Shown here: piece after piece, positions 1 through 6,584 of the stretch | Layout of the letters: each line of letters opens with the position of its first letter | Numbering within the stretch: the stretch's first letter is position 1 | From: Acidobacteriota bacterium | GTDB taxonomy: Bacteria > Acidobacteriota > Terriglobia > UBA7540 | Assembly (NCBI GenBank): GCA_021828245.1 | Contig: JAKASC010000133.1 | Span: forward strand, 1 to 6,585 | Direction of reading: 5' to 3' | Length of the DNA stretch: 6,585 bases | Notes under the pieces: model-generated | What the model saw: only the letters and a program-made list of their open reading frames with translations | What the model was told of the DNA's origin: nothing | Databases searched by the model: none | Position numbers and translations under genes: made by a program

Positions 1-1
1 G

Positions 2-397
2 CTGCGCATCGAGCACGCCCTGATTACGCCGTTGCCCACCCGCAAAAATGGCTGGCTGGTGGCTCTTACCCTGTTTGCTTTTGTCGCCTTCTATGCGTTG
101 GGGCCGGGGATCTGCGTTTGGCTGGCCTTGTCGGAACTGATGCCGACCCGCATTCGGTCCAACGGCATGAGCATCGCCTTGGTGATCAACGAGGCCGTAG
201 CGACGTTCCTGGCGGCGATATTCCTCCCCACCGTGGGTCGCTACGGCTACACGACGATGTTCCTGCTTTTCGCCGGCTTCACGGTCCTTTACTTTGTCAC
301 GGTGACATTCTTCCTGCCGGAGACGAAGGGTAAGACGCTGGAAGAGATCGAAAGCTATTTCTCCCAAGCGAAGGGCGGTCCTGCCGCCGCAAGCTGA
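2..397 (+). CDS. MFS transporter, sugar porter family (C-terminal fragment, runs off left edge)
   Basis: The frame is open from the window's left edge to the TGA at 395-397. The 131 residues present are therefore the C-terminal end of a longer protein, and the TTG at 32 is not a believable start. Visible are three hydrophobic segments, about residues 18-43, 56-77 and 82-104 of the fragment, matching TM10-TM12 of a 12-helix transporter. Between the first two lies the loop S-E-L-M-P-T-R-I-R-S-N-G, the cytoplasmic sugar-porter motif (E-x-x-P-x-R-x-R). After the last helix comes P-E-T-K-G-K-T-L-E-E-I-E, the diagnostic C-terminal signature of PF00083 sugar porters. By family knowledge it is an inner-membrane symporter or facilitator for a sugar, polyol or similar solute; the substrate cannot be read from this end. 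A 440-bp gap separates it from nadA. Confidence 0.9.
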   Translation: MRIEHALITPLPTRKNGWLVALTLFAFVAFYALGPGICVWLALSELMPTRIRSNGMSIALVINEAVATFLAAIFLPTVGRYGYTTMFLLFAGFTVLYFVTVTFFLPETKGKTLEEIESYFSQAKGGPAAAS

Positions 398-526
398 ACG
401 GACTTCGCCAACACCACCAGTTATTTGATCCCGTTCCTGAGCGGGAGTTGAGTGGAAGTGCTCCCCATTTCTGATCCACATCGAACACGAATTCGTAAAT
501 TGAGTGGCACCGTCGTCTTCTAATCC
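398..526. other. Non-coding stretch after the MFS gene: hairpin, palindrome and short direct repeat
   Basis: No gene is supported here. Three small structures are visible. A 7-bp hairpin (429-435 with 440-446, one G-T wobble, 4-nt loop) lies 31 bp after the MFS stop. It could be a weak 3'-end structure but has no T-run. A 10-bp perfect palindrome ACGAATTCGT lies at 487-496. The octamer TTGAGTGG occurs at 448-455 and again at 500-507. The repeats lie near the transposase remnant and might be leftovers of an element end, but this is not established. The short frames on either strand have no recognisable protein. Confidence 0.4.
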
Positions 527-786
527 ATTAGATTGGCGGTGCTGGAATTTCCCTGCTACGGGTGGCCGCGGATGACGCGAGAGCTGAAACGCCGTGGCTG
601 GGTAGTGAATCACAAGCGCGTGTATCGGCCGATGCCTCTGGACAATCTGCTCTGCCTGCGGAAGCGATAGTCCGTGGTGACGACGGACTCCCATCACAAC
701 CTGCCGGTCTATTCCAATCTGGCGCGGGGATGACGCTCACGGGCCGGGATCAGCTCTAGGTGGCGCATCTCACCCACATCTGCCTA
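527..786 (+). pseudogene. Decayed IS3-family transposase (OrfB/integrase) fragment
   Basis: Reading from 527 gives I-R-L-A-V-L-E-F-P-C-Y-G-W-P-R, then M-T-R-E-L-K-R-R-G-W-V-V-N-H-K-R-V-Y-R. This is the HTH_21-type region typical of IS3-family OrfB ('LEFPRYGYRR...ELRRRGWVVNHKRV'). It continues through D-N-L-L-C-L-R-K-R, an in-frame TAG at 668-670, then T-T-D-S-H-H-N-L-P-V-Y-S-N-L-A-R. A frameshift near 728-730 follows, best explained by one lost base. The new frame gives M-T-L-T-G-R-D-Q-L, a TAG at 757-759, then V-A-H-L-T-H-I. The family consensus there is D-Q-L-W-V-A-D-I-T-Y-I. So the Trp codon has become a stop, the first catalytic Asp of the DDE triad is His, and the following Tyr is also His. 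Weak similarity may extend to about 808. Only a middle part of the ~280-residue protein remains; OrfA, the rest of the catalytic domain and clear terminal inverted repeats were not found. Confidence 0.85.
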
Positions 787-837
787 GTGGAAGCGGGCTT
801 TATAGCGGGAACGAAGCGTTTCCGGTAGAATAAGAGC

Positions 838-1932
838 ATGGAAACAGCAATTGCCTTGCCGGTTCTGGAGAATTACGTCCAGCTTTCTGACCGCGAGCTC
901 GACGACCGCATCGCGCGCGCCAAGGCGACGCTCGGAGCGCGACTGGTCATTCTCGGGCATCACTACCAACGTGACGAGGTGGTGAAATTTGCCGATTACC
1001 GCGGCGATTCACTCAAACTGTCGCAACTGGCGGCCAACCGAACGGAAGCGGATTACATTGTCTTCTGCGGCGTGCATTTCATGGCGGAAGCGGCCGACAT
1101 TTTGCGCGCCGAACACCAAGTCGTCATCCTCCCTGACATGAATGCCGGCTGCTCCATGGCGGATATGGCGGAACTCGAGCAGGTTGAGGTGGCATGGGAG
1201 CAACTGAGCCGCGTGACGCCGGCGACGATGGTTCCGGTGACGTACATCAACTCCACCGCGGCCATCAAGGCATTTGTGGGGCGGCGGCGCGGCGCCGTCT
1301 GCACCTCCTCGAACGCCCGCAAGGTGATGGAATGGGCCTTCACCCAAGGCGAAAAGGGACTGTTTTTGCCGGACGAGCACCTGGGACGAAACACTGGCTA
1401 TCGGATGGGGATTCCGCTTGAACAGATGGTCGTGTGGGATCCTCACCAGGAACTCGGTGGCCTGACGGAGCAGCAGATTCGCTCCGCAAAAATGATTCTA
1501 TGGAAAGGCCACTGCTCCGTTCACCAGCGCTTCCTGCCGCAGCACGTGGAGAAGGTTCGTCAAACGTACCCGGGGATTCGGGTCATTGCCCATCCGGAGT
1601 GCCGCTGGGATGTCTGCCAATTGGCCGATGAAGTGGGCTCGACCGAATTCATTATTCGGCGAGTGAGCGAATCGCCGCCTGGCAGTCAGTGGGCCGTGGC
1701 CACCGAGATTCACCTGGTGAACCGCCTGGCGCAGGAGTATCCCGACCGGCGCGTGATCTCGCTCGACGATTGTGGTTGCCTGTGCAGCACCATGTATCGG
1801 ATTTCTCCCCAGCATCTCTGTTGGACCCTGGAAAGTCTGGTCGCGGGGCATGTAGTCAACCGCGTTCAAGTGGACAGCGAAACACGCCAGTGGGCGCGCC
1901 AGGCGCTCGACCGAATGCTTGCCATCCGCTAG
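838..1932 (+). CDS. nadA: Quinolinate synthase
   Basis: This enzyme condenses iminoaspartate with dihydroxyacetone phosphate to quinolinate, the second step of de novo NAD synthesis from aspartate, in the cytoplasm, using a [4Fe-4S] cluster. The 364 residues carry the family motifs in order: L-G-H-H-Y-Q-R-D-E (39-47), F-A-D-Y-R-G-D-S (51-58), P-D-M-N-A-G-C-S-M-A (99-108), T-Y-I-N-S-T-A (135-141), C-T-S-S-N-A (155-160), P-D-E-H-L-G-R-N-T-G (178-187), G-H-C-S-V-H (224-229) and H-P-E-C (252-255). The C-terminal D-D-C-G-C-L-C-S-T-M block is at 310-319. Likely cluster ligands by family comparison are C105, C226 and one of C314/C316. The length fits the longer, Bacillus-like form. ATG 838 is the natural start, with only a weak purine-rich stretch (AATAAGAG) before it. 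No nadB or nadC is in the window. The decayed transposase ends about 50 bp upstream. Confidence 0.97.
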   Translation: METAIALPVLENYVQLSDRELDDRIARAKATLGARLVILGHHYQRDEVVKFADYRGDSLKLSQLAANRTEADYIVFCGVHFMAEAADILRAEHQVVILPDMNAGCSMADMAELEQVEVAWEQLSRVTPATMVPVTYINSTAAIKAFVGRRRGAVCTSSNARKVMEWAFTQGEKGLFLPDEHLGRNTGYRMGIPLEQMVVWDPHQELGGLTEQQIRSAKMILWKGHCSVHQRFLPQHVEKVRQTYPGIRVIAHPECRWDVCQLADEVGSTEFIIRRVSESPPGSQWAVATEIHLVNRLAQEYPDRRVISLDDCGCLCSTMYRISPQHLCWTLESLVAGHVVNRVQVDSETRQWARQALDRMLAIR

Positions 1933-1992
1933 CGCGCCGGAAAGCTTTAGGCGGCGTCACTGCGGCACCTTTTTGAACTTCGGAAATTGCCG

Positions 1993-2751
1993 ATGAGCGA
2001 CCAGCGACTGATGGGCAAAGTAGCCGTCATTACGGGTGCCAGCCGGGGACTTGGCAAGGCCATCGCCCTCGCGCTGGGCGACGCCGGAGCTTTGCTCGCC
2101 TTGGTGGCCCGCGACATTGTGAAATTGAACGAAGTCGCCGCAGAGGTGAAACGAGCGGGAGGTCAAGCGCAAGAGTTTCAAACCGATGTTACCCAGGAAA
2201 GCCAGGTCCGCAAACTTGAGCGGGACGTTTTGGCGGCTTTTGGGAAGATCCACATTTTGATTAACAACGCCGGCATAAACATTCGCAAGCCGCTCGCGGA
2301 GTTTACGCTGGCGGAATGGCACCGCGTTCAGGACACCAACCTGACGAGCGTCTTCTTGATGTGCCGGTCTTTCGTGCCCCACCTCAAGGGGCAAGGCTAC
2401 GGGCGCATCATCAATGTGGCGTCCATGATGAGCCGCATTTCGCTGCCGGGCCGTGCCGCTTATTCAGCAAGCAAAGCGGGAATGGTTGGCTTGACCCGCG
2501 CGTTGGCGTTGGAGTTGGCCGGCGACGGCATCACGGTCAACGCCATCAGCCCCGGCCCCTTCGCTACGGAGATGAACGCAGAGCTACTGAACCATCCGGA
2601 AGTCCATCAGCAATTTACTTCCAGGATTCCTCTGGGGCGGTGGGGGCGGGTGGAAGAGGTTGGCCAACTGGCGCTTTACTTATGCTCGGAGGCGGCAGGG
2701 TTCATTACCGGAACTGAGATTCTGATTGACGGCGGCTGGACGGCGCAATAA
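1993..2751 (+). CDS. SDR-family NAD(P)-dependent oxidoreductase (FabG / gluconate 5-dehydrogenase-like)
   Basis: This is a classical short-chain dehydrogenase of 252 residues, the usual length, with every hallmark intact: nucleotide-binding T-G-A-S-R-G-L-G (14-21), D65 near the adenine pocket, N-N-A-G (91-94), and the catalytic tetrad N116, S144, Y157, K161. The C-terminal G-T-E-I-L-I-D-G-G-W block is also present. Basic residues R18 and R40, after the second strand, suggest a preference for NADP(H); this is inference. N-N-A-G-I-N-I-R-K-P resembles gluconate 5-dehydrogenase and KduD-type sugar dehydrogenases. A 3-oxoacyl-ACP reductase role cannot be excluded, but no other fatty-acid genes are near. 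ATG 1993 is preferred over in-frame TTG 1987: CGGA at 1981-1984 sits 8 nt before the ATG but only 2 nt before the TTG. It lies 60 bp after nadA. Confidence 0.93.
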   Translation: MSDQRLMGKVAVITGASRGLGKAIALALGDAGALLALVARDIVKLNEVAAEVKRAGGQAQEFQTDVTQESQVRKLERDVLAAFGKIHILINNAGINIRKPLAEFTLAEWHRVQDTNLTSVFLMCRSFVPHLKGQGYGRIINVASMMSRISLPGRAAYSASKAGMVGLTRALALELAGDGITVNAISPGPFATEMNAELLNHPEVHQQFTSRIPLGRWGRVEEVGQLALYLCSEAAGFITGTEILIDGGWTAQ

Positions 2752-2890
2752 CCCTTCGGGGACTGACCTAGGGGCGCGCCTGAATCGGGAAAAGCCTCAT
2801 TGCCCGCGGCGCCGGAGACGGCTGGCGCGTCGCGGCCGGACCGCTCCGAGATCGCCGGCGAGGCGATACAAAGCGAGTCAAAGGTCAAGC

Positions 2891-3331
2891 ATGGGAACAA
2901 AACACTTTAGCCGCCACGAGGCCGAAGAACTCTTACCGAAGATCGAGGGGTTTCTGGTGGAGGCCCAAGATCAGAAAAAGAAACTGGACGCGCTGCGCGA
3001 AGAGTTGGCAATCGCCGCGGCGCGCGTCATGGCCTTGGGAGGCTCGATTCCACCCTTTGCGGAACTGGCTAAAAAGAAGGAGACCTCGGAGCGGGTTGCC
3101 GCCGAAATTGCAGAACGGATTGCTACAATCCAACAGACCGGCTGTATCGTCAAGGACTTGGAGGAAGGGCTGGTGGATTTTCCAAGCATCATCGAAGGGC
3201 AAGAAGCCTTGCTCTGCTGGAAGCTCGGTGAAAAGCGTATCGGCTGGTGGCATGGGTTGGAGGAAGGTTTCGCGGGACGGAAACCTCTCGATGAAACTTC
3301 GGCGGACGAGCCGCCGCGCCGAGTTCAATAG
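2891..3331 (+). CDS. DUF2203 family protein
   Basis: This small soluble protein of 146 residues has unknown function. It begins K-H-F-S-R-H-E-A-E-E-L-L-P-K-I-E, the family's usual opening, followed by two long charged helices (about 8-42 and 57-82) likely to form a coiled-coil or hairpin. The conserved core follows: G-C-I-V-K-D-L-E-E-G-L-V-D-F-P (84-98), L-C-W-K-L-G-E (108-114), W-W-H (119-121) and G-F-A-G-R-K-P-L (126-133). This pattern is typical of DUF2203 (PF09969). There is no signal peptide or membrane segment. The frame is open upstream to 2726, but that extension overlaps the SDR gene and is an Arg-rich, low-information stretch. ATG 2891, with AAAGG about 6 nt before it, is the better start. 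It lies 139 bp after the SDR gene and 171 bp before thiC. No function is proposed. Confidence 0.88.
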   Translation: MGTKHFSRHEAEELLPKIEGFLVEAQDQKKKLDALREELAIAAARVMALGGSIPPFAELAKKKETSERVAAEIAERIATIQQTGCIVKDLEEGLVDFPSIIEGQEALLCWKLGEKRIGWWHGLEEGFAGRKPLDETSADEPPRRVQ

Positions 3332-3356
3332 ACCAAGAAAAATTCAGGGGCACGAT

Positions 3357-3381
3357 GGCTCGGGCCATGCTTTGCCCGGCC
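3357..3381 (+). other. Possible RNA hairpin in the DUF2203-thiC gap
   Basis: GGC (3357-3359) plus CGGGC (3361-3365) can pair with GCCCG (3374-3378) plus GCC (3379-3381). This gives 8 base pairs with one bulged T and an 8-nt loop. No T-run follows, so it is not a standard terminator. It could be a 3'-end structure of the DUF2203 message or part of a thiC leader. In GC-rich DNA such a stem can also arise by chance. The rest of the 171-bp gap has no recognisable gene or riboswitch. Confidence 0.25.
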
Positions 3382-3488
3382 ACCGCGAGGCAAAACGGCG
3401 GGCTGGCAAAATCGCTGCGTTGCGCGTCATCCACCGCGGCGTTAAACTGAAATCGAGCGAATCTATGCCAAGACGCTCAAGGCGGCAC

Positions 3489-3500
3489 AGGGGGAAAGAG
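3489..3500 (+). promoter_or_regulatory. Ribosome binding site of thiC
   Basis: AGGGGGAAAGAG is purine-only. Its AGGGGG part ends 8 nt before ATG 3503, a good Shine-Dalgarno position. This decides the thiC start: the frame is open further upstream to a TAA near 3442, but has no ATG, GTG or TTG in that stretch. It is the strongest ribosome binding site in the window. Confidence 0.7.
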
Positions 3501-3502
3501 TC

Positions 3503-4897
3503 ATGTTGAGTCCAACTCGCGAGGAATGGGTTGCCAAGCGGCCAGGGCCCGTCGTCACGCAAATGCACTACGCCCGGCAGGGCATCGTCACCGAAGAGAT
3601 GGCATACGTGGCCAAGCGCGAAAATCTTTCGCCGGAATTAATCCGCGACGAAGTGGCTCGCGGCCGAATGATCATTCCGGCGAACATCCGCCACGTCGAA
3701 CTGGAACCTATGGCCATCGGTGTGGCGGCGCGATGCAAGATTAACGCCAACATCGGCAACTCCGCGACGACCTCCAACATCGAGCAGGAGCTCGACAAGC
3801 TCCATACCGCCGTTCACTTTGGCGCGGACACGGTGATGGACCTTTCAACCGGCGGCGACATTCACCAGATTCGCGAGGCAATTCTCCGCCACAGCCCCGT
3901 CCCCATCGGCACCGTCCCGATTTACGAAGCGATTGCCCGCGTGCCTCGCGTCCGCGATCTGACTCCGGAATTGATGCTCGAAGTGATTGAAGAGCAGGCC
4001 GAGCAGGGCGTGGACTACATGACCATCCACGCCGGCGTCTTGCGCGAGCACATCCCGCTGACGCGAAAGCGCATCACGGGCATCGTCAGCCGCGGCGGGG
4101 CGATCATGGCCGAGTGGTGTGTTGAGAATAATCAGGAGAACTTCCTCTACACCCATTTTGACGACATTTGCAAAATCTTCCAAAAATACGACGTGTCCTT
4201 TTCCCTGGGCGATGGCCTGCGCCCCGGCTCGATCGCCGACGCCAGCGACGAAGCCCAATTCGCCGAGCTCCGGACGCTCGGCGAGTTGACTCGCAAGGCG
4301 TGGGAATACGACGTCCAGGTGATGATCGAGGGTCCCGGCCACATTCCCATGGACCAGATCAAGCTGCAAGTGGACATGGAAGCCGAGCTTTGCCACGAAG
4401 CGCCGTTCTACACGCTGGGGCCGCTCGTCACCGACATCGCTCCCGGCTACGATCATATTACGTCGGCCATCGGCGCGGCGATGATCGGCTGGCAGGGCGC
4501 CGCCATGCTCTGCTACGTCACGCCCAAAGAGCATCTCGGTTTGCCCAATCGGGACGACGTGCGCCAGGGCATTATTGCCTACAAAATTGCCGCCCACGCC
4601 GCCGACCTTGCCCGTCACCGGCCCGGCGCGCGCGACCGTGATGACGCGCTCTCCTACGCGCGATTTCTTTTCGACTGGAACAAACAATTCGAGCTTTCTC
4701 TCGATCCCGAGGCGGCTCGCTCCATGCACGATGAAACGCTGTCCGATGAGTATTACAAAGATGCCGCCTTCTGTTCCATGTGCGGCCCCAAATTCTGTTC
4801 CATGAATACCACGCAGGTCATGGAGAAGCGCCTAGGCCTCGACCAAAAAGAACGTGAGCAGAAATTCGTCGAGTTGCTGGCCAAGGTGCGCAACTAG
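3503..4897 (+). CDS. thiC: Phosphomethylpyrimidine synthase (HMP-P synthase), radical SAM
   Basis: ThiC rearranges aminoimidazole ribotide into hydroxymethylpyrimidine phosphate, the pyrimidine half of thiamine, by radical SAM chemistry in the cytoplasm. The 464 residues match the short form found in cyanobacteria, which also begins E-W-V-A-K-R and continues M-H-Y-A-R-Q-G. They lack the extra N-terminal domain of the ~630-residue E. coli enzyme; this is normal for the short form, not a truncation. Seen in order: N-A-N-I-G-N-S (81-87), T-V-M-D-L-S-T-G-G-D (110-119), D-Y-M-T-I-H-A-G (171-178), S-L-G-D-G-L-R-P-G (234-242), E-G-P-G-H-I-P-M (276-283) and L-G-P-L-V-T-D-I-A-P-G-Y-D-H (305-318). The C-terminal cluster motif is C424-x2-C427-x4-C432. 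It is preceded by a strong ribosome binding site. No other thiamine gene is in the window and no TPP riboswitch is recognisable upstream. Confidence 0.98.
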   Translation: MLSPTREEWVAKRPGPVVTQMHYARQGIVTEEMAYVAKRENLSPELIRDEVARGRMIIPANIRHVELEPMAIGVAARCKINANIGNSATTSNIEQELDKLHTAVHFGADTVMDLSTGGDIHQIREAILRHSPVPIGTVPIYEAIARVPRVRDLTPELMLEVIEEQAEQGVDYMTIHAGVLREHIPLTRKRITGIVSRGGAIMAEWCVENNQENFLYTHFDDICKIFQKYDVSFSLGDGLRPGSIADASDEAQFAELRTLGELTRKAWEYDVQVMIEGPGHIPMDQIKLQVDMEAELCHEAPFYTLGPLVTDIAPGYDHITSAIGAAMIGWQGAAMLCYVTPKEHLGLPNRDDVRQGIIAYKIAAHAADLARHRPGARDRDDALSYARFLFDWNKQFELSLDPEAARSMHDETLSDEYYKDAAFCSMCGPKFCSMNTTQVMEKRLGLDQKEREQKFVELLAKVRN

Positions 4898-4938
4898 CCC
4901 TCAAGCTCATCGTCTTTGTCACCAGCCGGTTCATGCTC

Positions 4939-4959
4939 CTCGGTTGTCCCGAGCTTTTT
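4939..4959 (+). terminator. Candidate intrinsic terminator of thiC
   Basis: CTCGG (4939-4943) pairs with CCGAG (4949-4953) around a 5-nt loop. After one C, a run of five T's follows at 4955-4959. It lies 42 bp after the thiC stop on the plus strand. The stem is short (5 bp) and its outer pair is mismatched, so it would be weak. It touches the stop codon of the convergent VWFA gene. Confidence 0.4.
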
Positions 4960-6584
4960 CAAGAACCCGAAGAGCCACCTGTCAAAGCCGCGTGCGCCGT
5001 CGCGGGGCTTACCGTCGGCATAATGGCCAACGGGACGCGCGCGAAGGCTACTTGATTGGCAACCGGATCCATCACGTTCACCTGCATCCAATAGCGGCCG
5101 GGGGGAAATTTATCGAGGGGAATTTTTGCAAAGTACGTCGTGACGCCGCCGGGTGAGGCCACATGTTGGGCCGGGTAAGGGCCGGCCTCGGAAATTTGCA
5201 CGCCGTTGCGGAAGAAAACCACGGCCATCGAGGGCGGGGGTCCGGCGGGTGCGTGGGGAGTACGCTTGAGCGCGAGCACAGGCCGGCTCCCGTAAGATTG
5301 GAAATAGATGTAAAGATTTTGGTTGGTTCTGAAGACGCGGGTGACGCTCGGCAGAACCGCTTGCGCCCCCACGGTCAGTGGCGTCTGCTGAAGCATCTCG
5401 GCTCCCGGAGCCATCATGAACCACGGGCCGTGCGGGCCACGCCTCACCTCCAGGCTCGACTTTTTTGACAATTCGTTCGACAGCACCACCGAGCTTAACT
5501 CCAGTCCGTTCCTGGTCACCGGGGGAAGCACAAGAGCCTTCTCGAAGGTTCCCACCTTGCCGGTAAGATTCTCTCTCGCCACGACCTTGATGGTGTAGGT
5601 TCCCGGCGGCAAGACCATCGCGCCTTCGTAGAGAATGTTTCCTTTGAGGACGCGCTGGTAGGTGGACGGATTCAGCTTGACGGAAAGGGTATCGCGCAGC
5701 GCGCCGGCGATCTTGCCGCCGGCCGTGGTGGCGCGCCAGGCAAAATCAAATTCGGTTCGATGAATCGCCGAGTGCCGGCGAAAAGGAACCGCCGAGCCGG
5801 GAATTTTCGCGGCCAGAACCACCCAATAATGACCATCCGGCTGAAGAAAGTAAGGCGTCTCCACGGCGAGCGGCAGGTCGAGAATCGGCACAGGGGAATT
5901 CATGGCCTCTTCCAATTCCACTTCCTTCTGCTCGCTTGAAGAGCGTCCGAAGCTGACCGGAGCGTAATAACCCGGCCGCGCTTCCACCTTCAGTCCGGGT
6001 TCTCCCGTCACCACGACGCGAAGGCGGCGATATTTGCCGTCGGCTTTGGTGTTAGAGGGTGAATAACCCAATAAATAGTAGGTCGAGTTGACCTTTTGCA
6101 CGTATTGAAACACGGGCGCGAAATGGTTCAAGTCGGTGAACATCCGCCCACCCGTGTCGGTGGCCAGGGTCGAGAGGGTTTCACGGCTGTTGTGGAGCGA
6201 ACTCAACTGTGAGGAGACGGCGTCGGCCGTGTAGATTGCGGTTCCCGAGGGGCTGGCCGCCGAGGCGCCTCCCCCGGGCGGCAACGCCATCAAGCCGCGC
6301 GCGTCGAGCGTGTAAAAGGAAACGTCCGAGCGATTCGCCGAATCAATCGTCGCCTGCAGTTGGGCTTCATTGTCCACCCCGGTCTGCTCAATGCCGCTCG
6401 AAAAATGAATCACCGATTTGCGGCCGGGCACCGACCGGAGCATCTGCGCCAGGGATTGAAGCGCCGCCAGCTTTTCATCCGTGTTGAAGATGTTGAATTC
6501 GGTCTCGTCCGGAGTAAAGGCGTCTCCGGTATCTTGGGTCACAATCGTGTTGCCAAAGGAATCCGTCCCGCCCGCTTCGCCGAC
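4959..6584 (-). CDS. VWFA-related Acidobacterial domain protein (C-terminal part, runs off right edge)
   Basis: This minus-strand frame is open from the right edge to the TGA at 4961-4959, giving 541 residues without the N-terminus. A GTG at 6542 is internal: the frame continues upstream as T-D-S-F-G-N-T-I with no stop. The N-terminal part of the fragment holds the end of a von Willebrand A fold: a helix (L-A-Q-M-L-R-S-V-P-G), the strand K-S-V-I-H-F-S-S-G (about 56-64), then S-D-V-S-F-Y-T-L-D-A-R-G (about 86-97). The family motifs Y-Y-L-L-G-Y-S-P-S-N (about 169-178) and A-R-P-G-Y-Y-A-P (about 202-209) follow, as in the VWFA-related Acidobacterial family (TIGR03436). The remaining ~330 residues are beta-rich, without membrane segments. 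Such proteins are usually secreted or periplasmic; function is unknown and the signal peptide would lie outside the window. The MIDAS D-x-S-x-S motif is also outside. It is convergent with thiC, 61 bp apart. Confidence 0.9.
   Translation of the reverse strand, partial: VGEAGGTDSFGNTIVTQDTGDAFTPDETEFNIFNTDEKLAALQSLAQMLRSVPGRKSVIHFSSGIEQTGVDNEAQLQATIDSANRSDVSFYTLDARGLMALPPGGGASAASPSGTAIYTADAVSSQLSSLHNSRETLSTLATDTGGRMFTDLNHFAPVFQYVQKVNSTYYLLGYSPSNTKADGKYRRLRVVVTGEPGLKVEARPGYYAPVSFGRSSSEQKEVELEEAMNSPVPILDLPLAVETPYFLQPDGHYWVVLAAKIPGSAVPFRRHSAIHRTEFDFAWRATTAGGKIAGALRDTLSVKLNPSTYQRVLKGNILYEGAMVLPPGTYTIKVVARENLTGKVGTFEKALVLPPVTRNGLELSSVVLSNELSKKSSLEVRRGPHGPWFMMAPGAEMLQQTPLTVGAQAVLPSVTRVFRTNQNLYIYFQSYGSRPVLALKRTPHAPAGPPPSMAVVFFRNGVQISEAGPYPAQHVASPGGVTTYFAKIPLDKFPPGRYWMQVNVMDPVANQVAFARVPLAIMPTVSPATAHAALTGGSSGS

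Noticed and set aside
562..759. 65-codon plus-strand ORF in the MFS-nadA gap
   Set aside because: This frame is off-register with the IS3 transposase similarity over most of its length and has no recognisable product. The region is better read as a pseudogene.
1009..1446. Antisense open frames inside nadA (also 1498-1869)
   Set aside because: Shadow frames opposite an unmistakable quinolinate synthase, with no recognisable protein.
1933..1976. Possible terminator after nadA (CTTTTT near 1970-1975)
   Set aside because: No stem longer than about 4 bp can be formed directly before the T-run.
2713..2785. TPP-riboswitch-like words: CTGAGA at the end of the SDR gene followed by ACCCTT and GACTGACCTAG
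   Set aside because: CTGAGA encodes part of the conserved SDR block T-E-I-L-I-D-G-G. The P2 partner and the ACCTGATCTGG core are absent, the spacing is wrong, and the next gene encodes DUF2203, not a thiamine gene.
2726..2890. Upstream extension of the DUF2203 gene overlapping the SDR 3' end
   Set aside because: The added residues are Arg-rich and unlike the family N-terminus. ATG 2891 has a suitable ribosome binding site and starts at the conserved K-H-F-S motif.
3355..3450. 31-codon ORF between DUF2203 and thiC
   Set aside because: No ribosome binding site is evident, the composition is unremarkable and there is no recognisable motif; it is probably chance.
3845..4729. 294-codon open frame on the minus strand
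   Set aside because: It lies entirely inside thiC, whose frame carries all family motifs. It is a shadow caused by GC-rich codon use.
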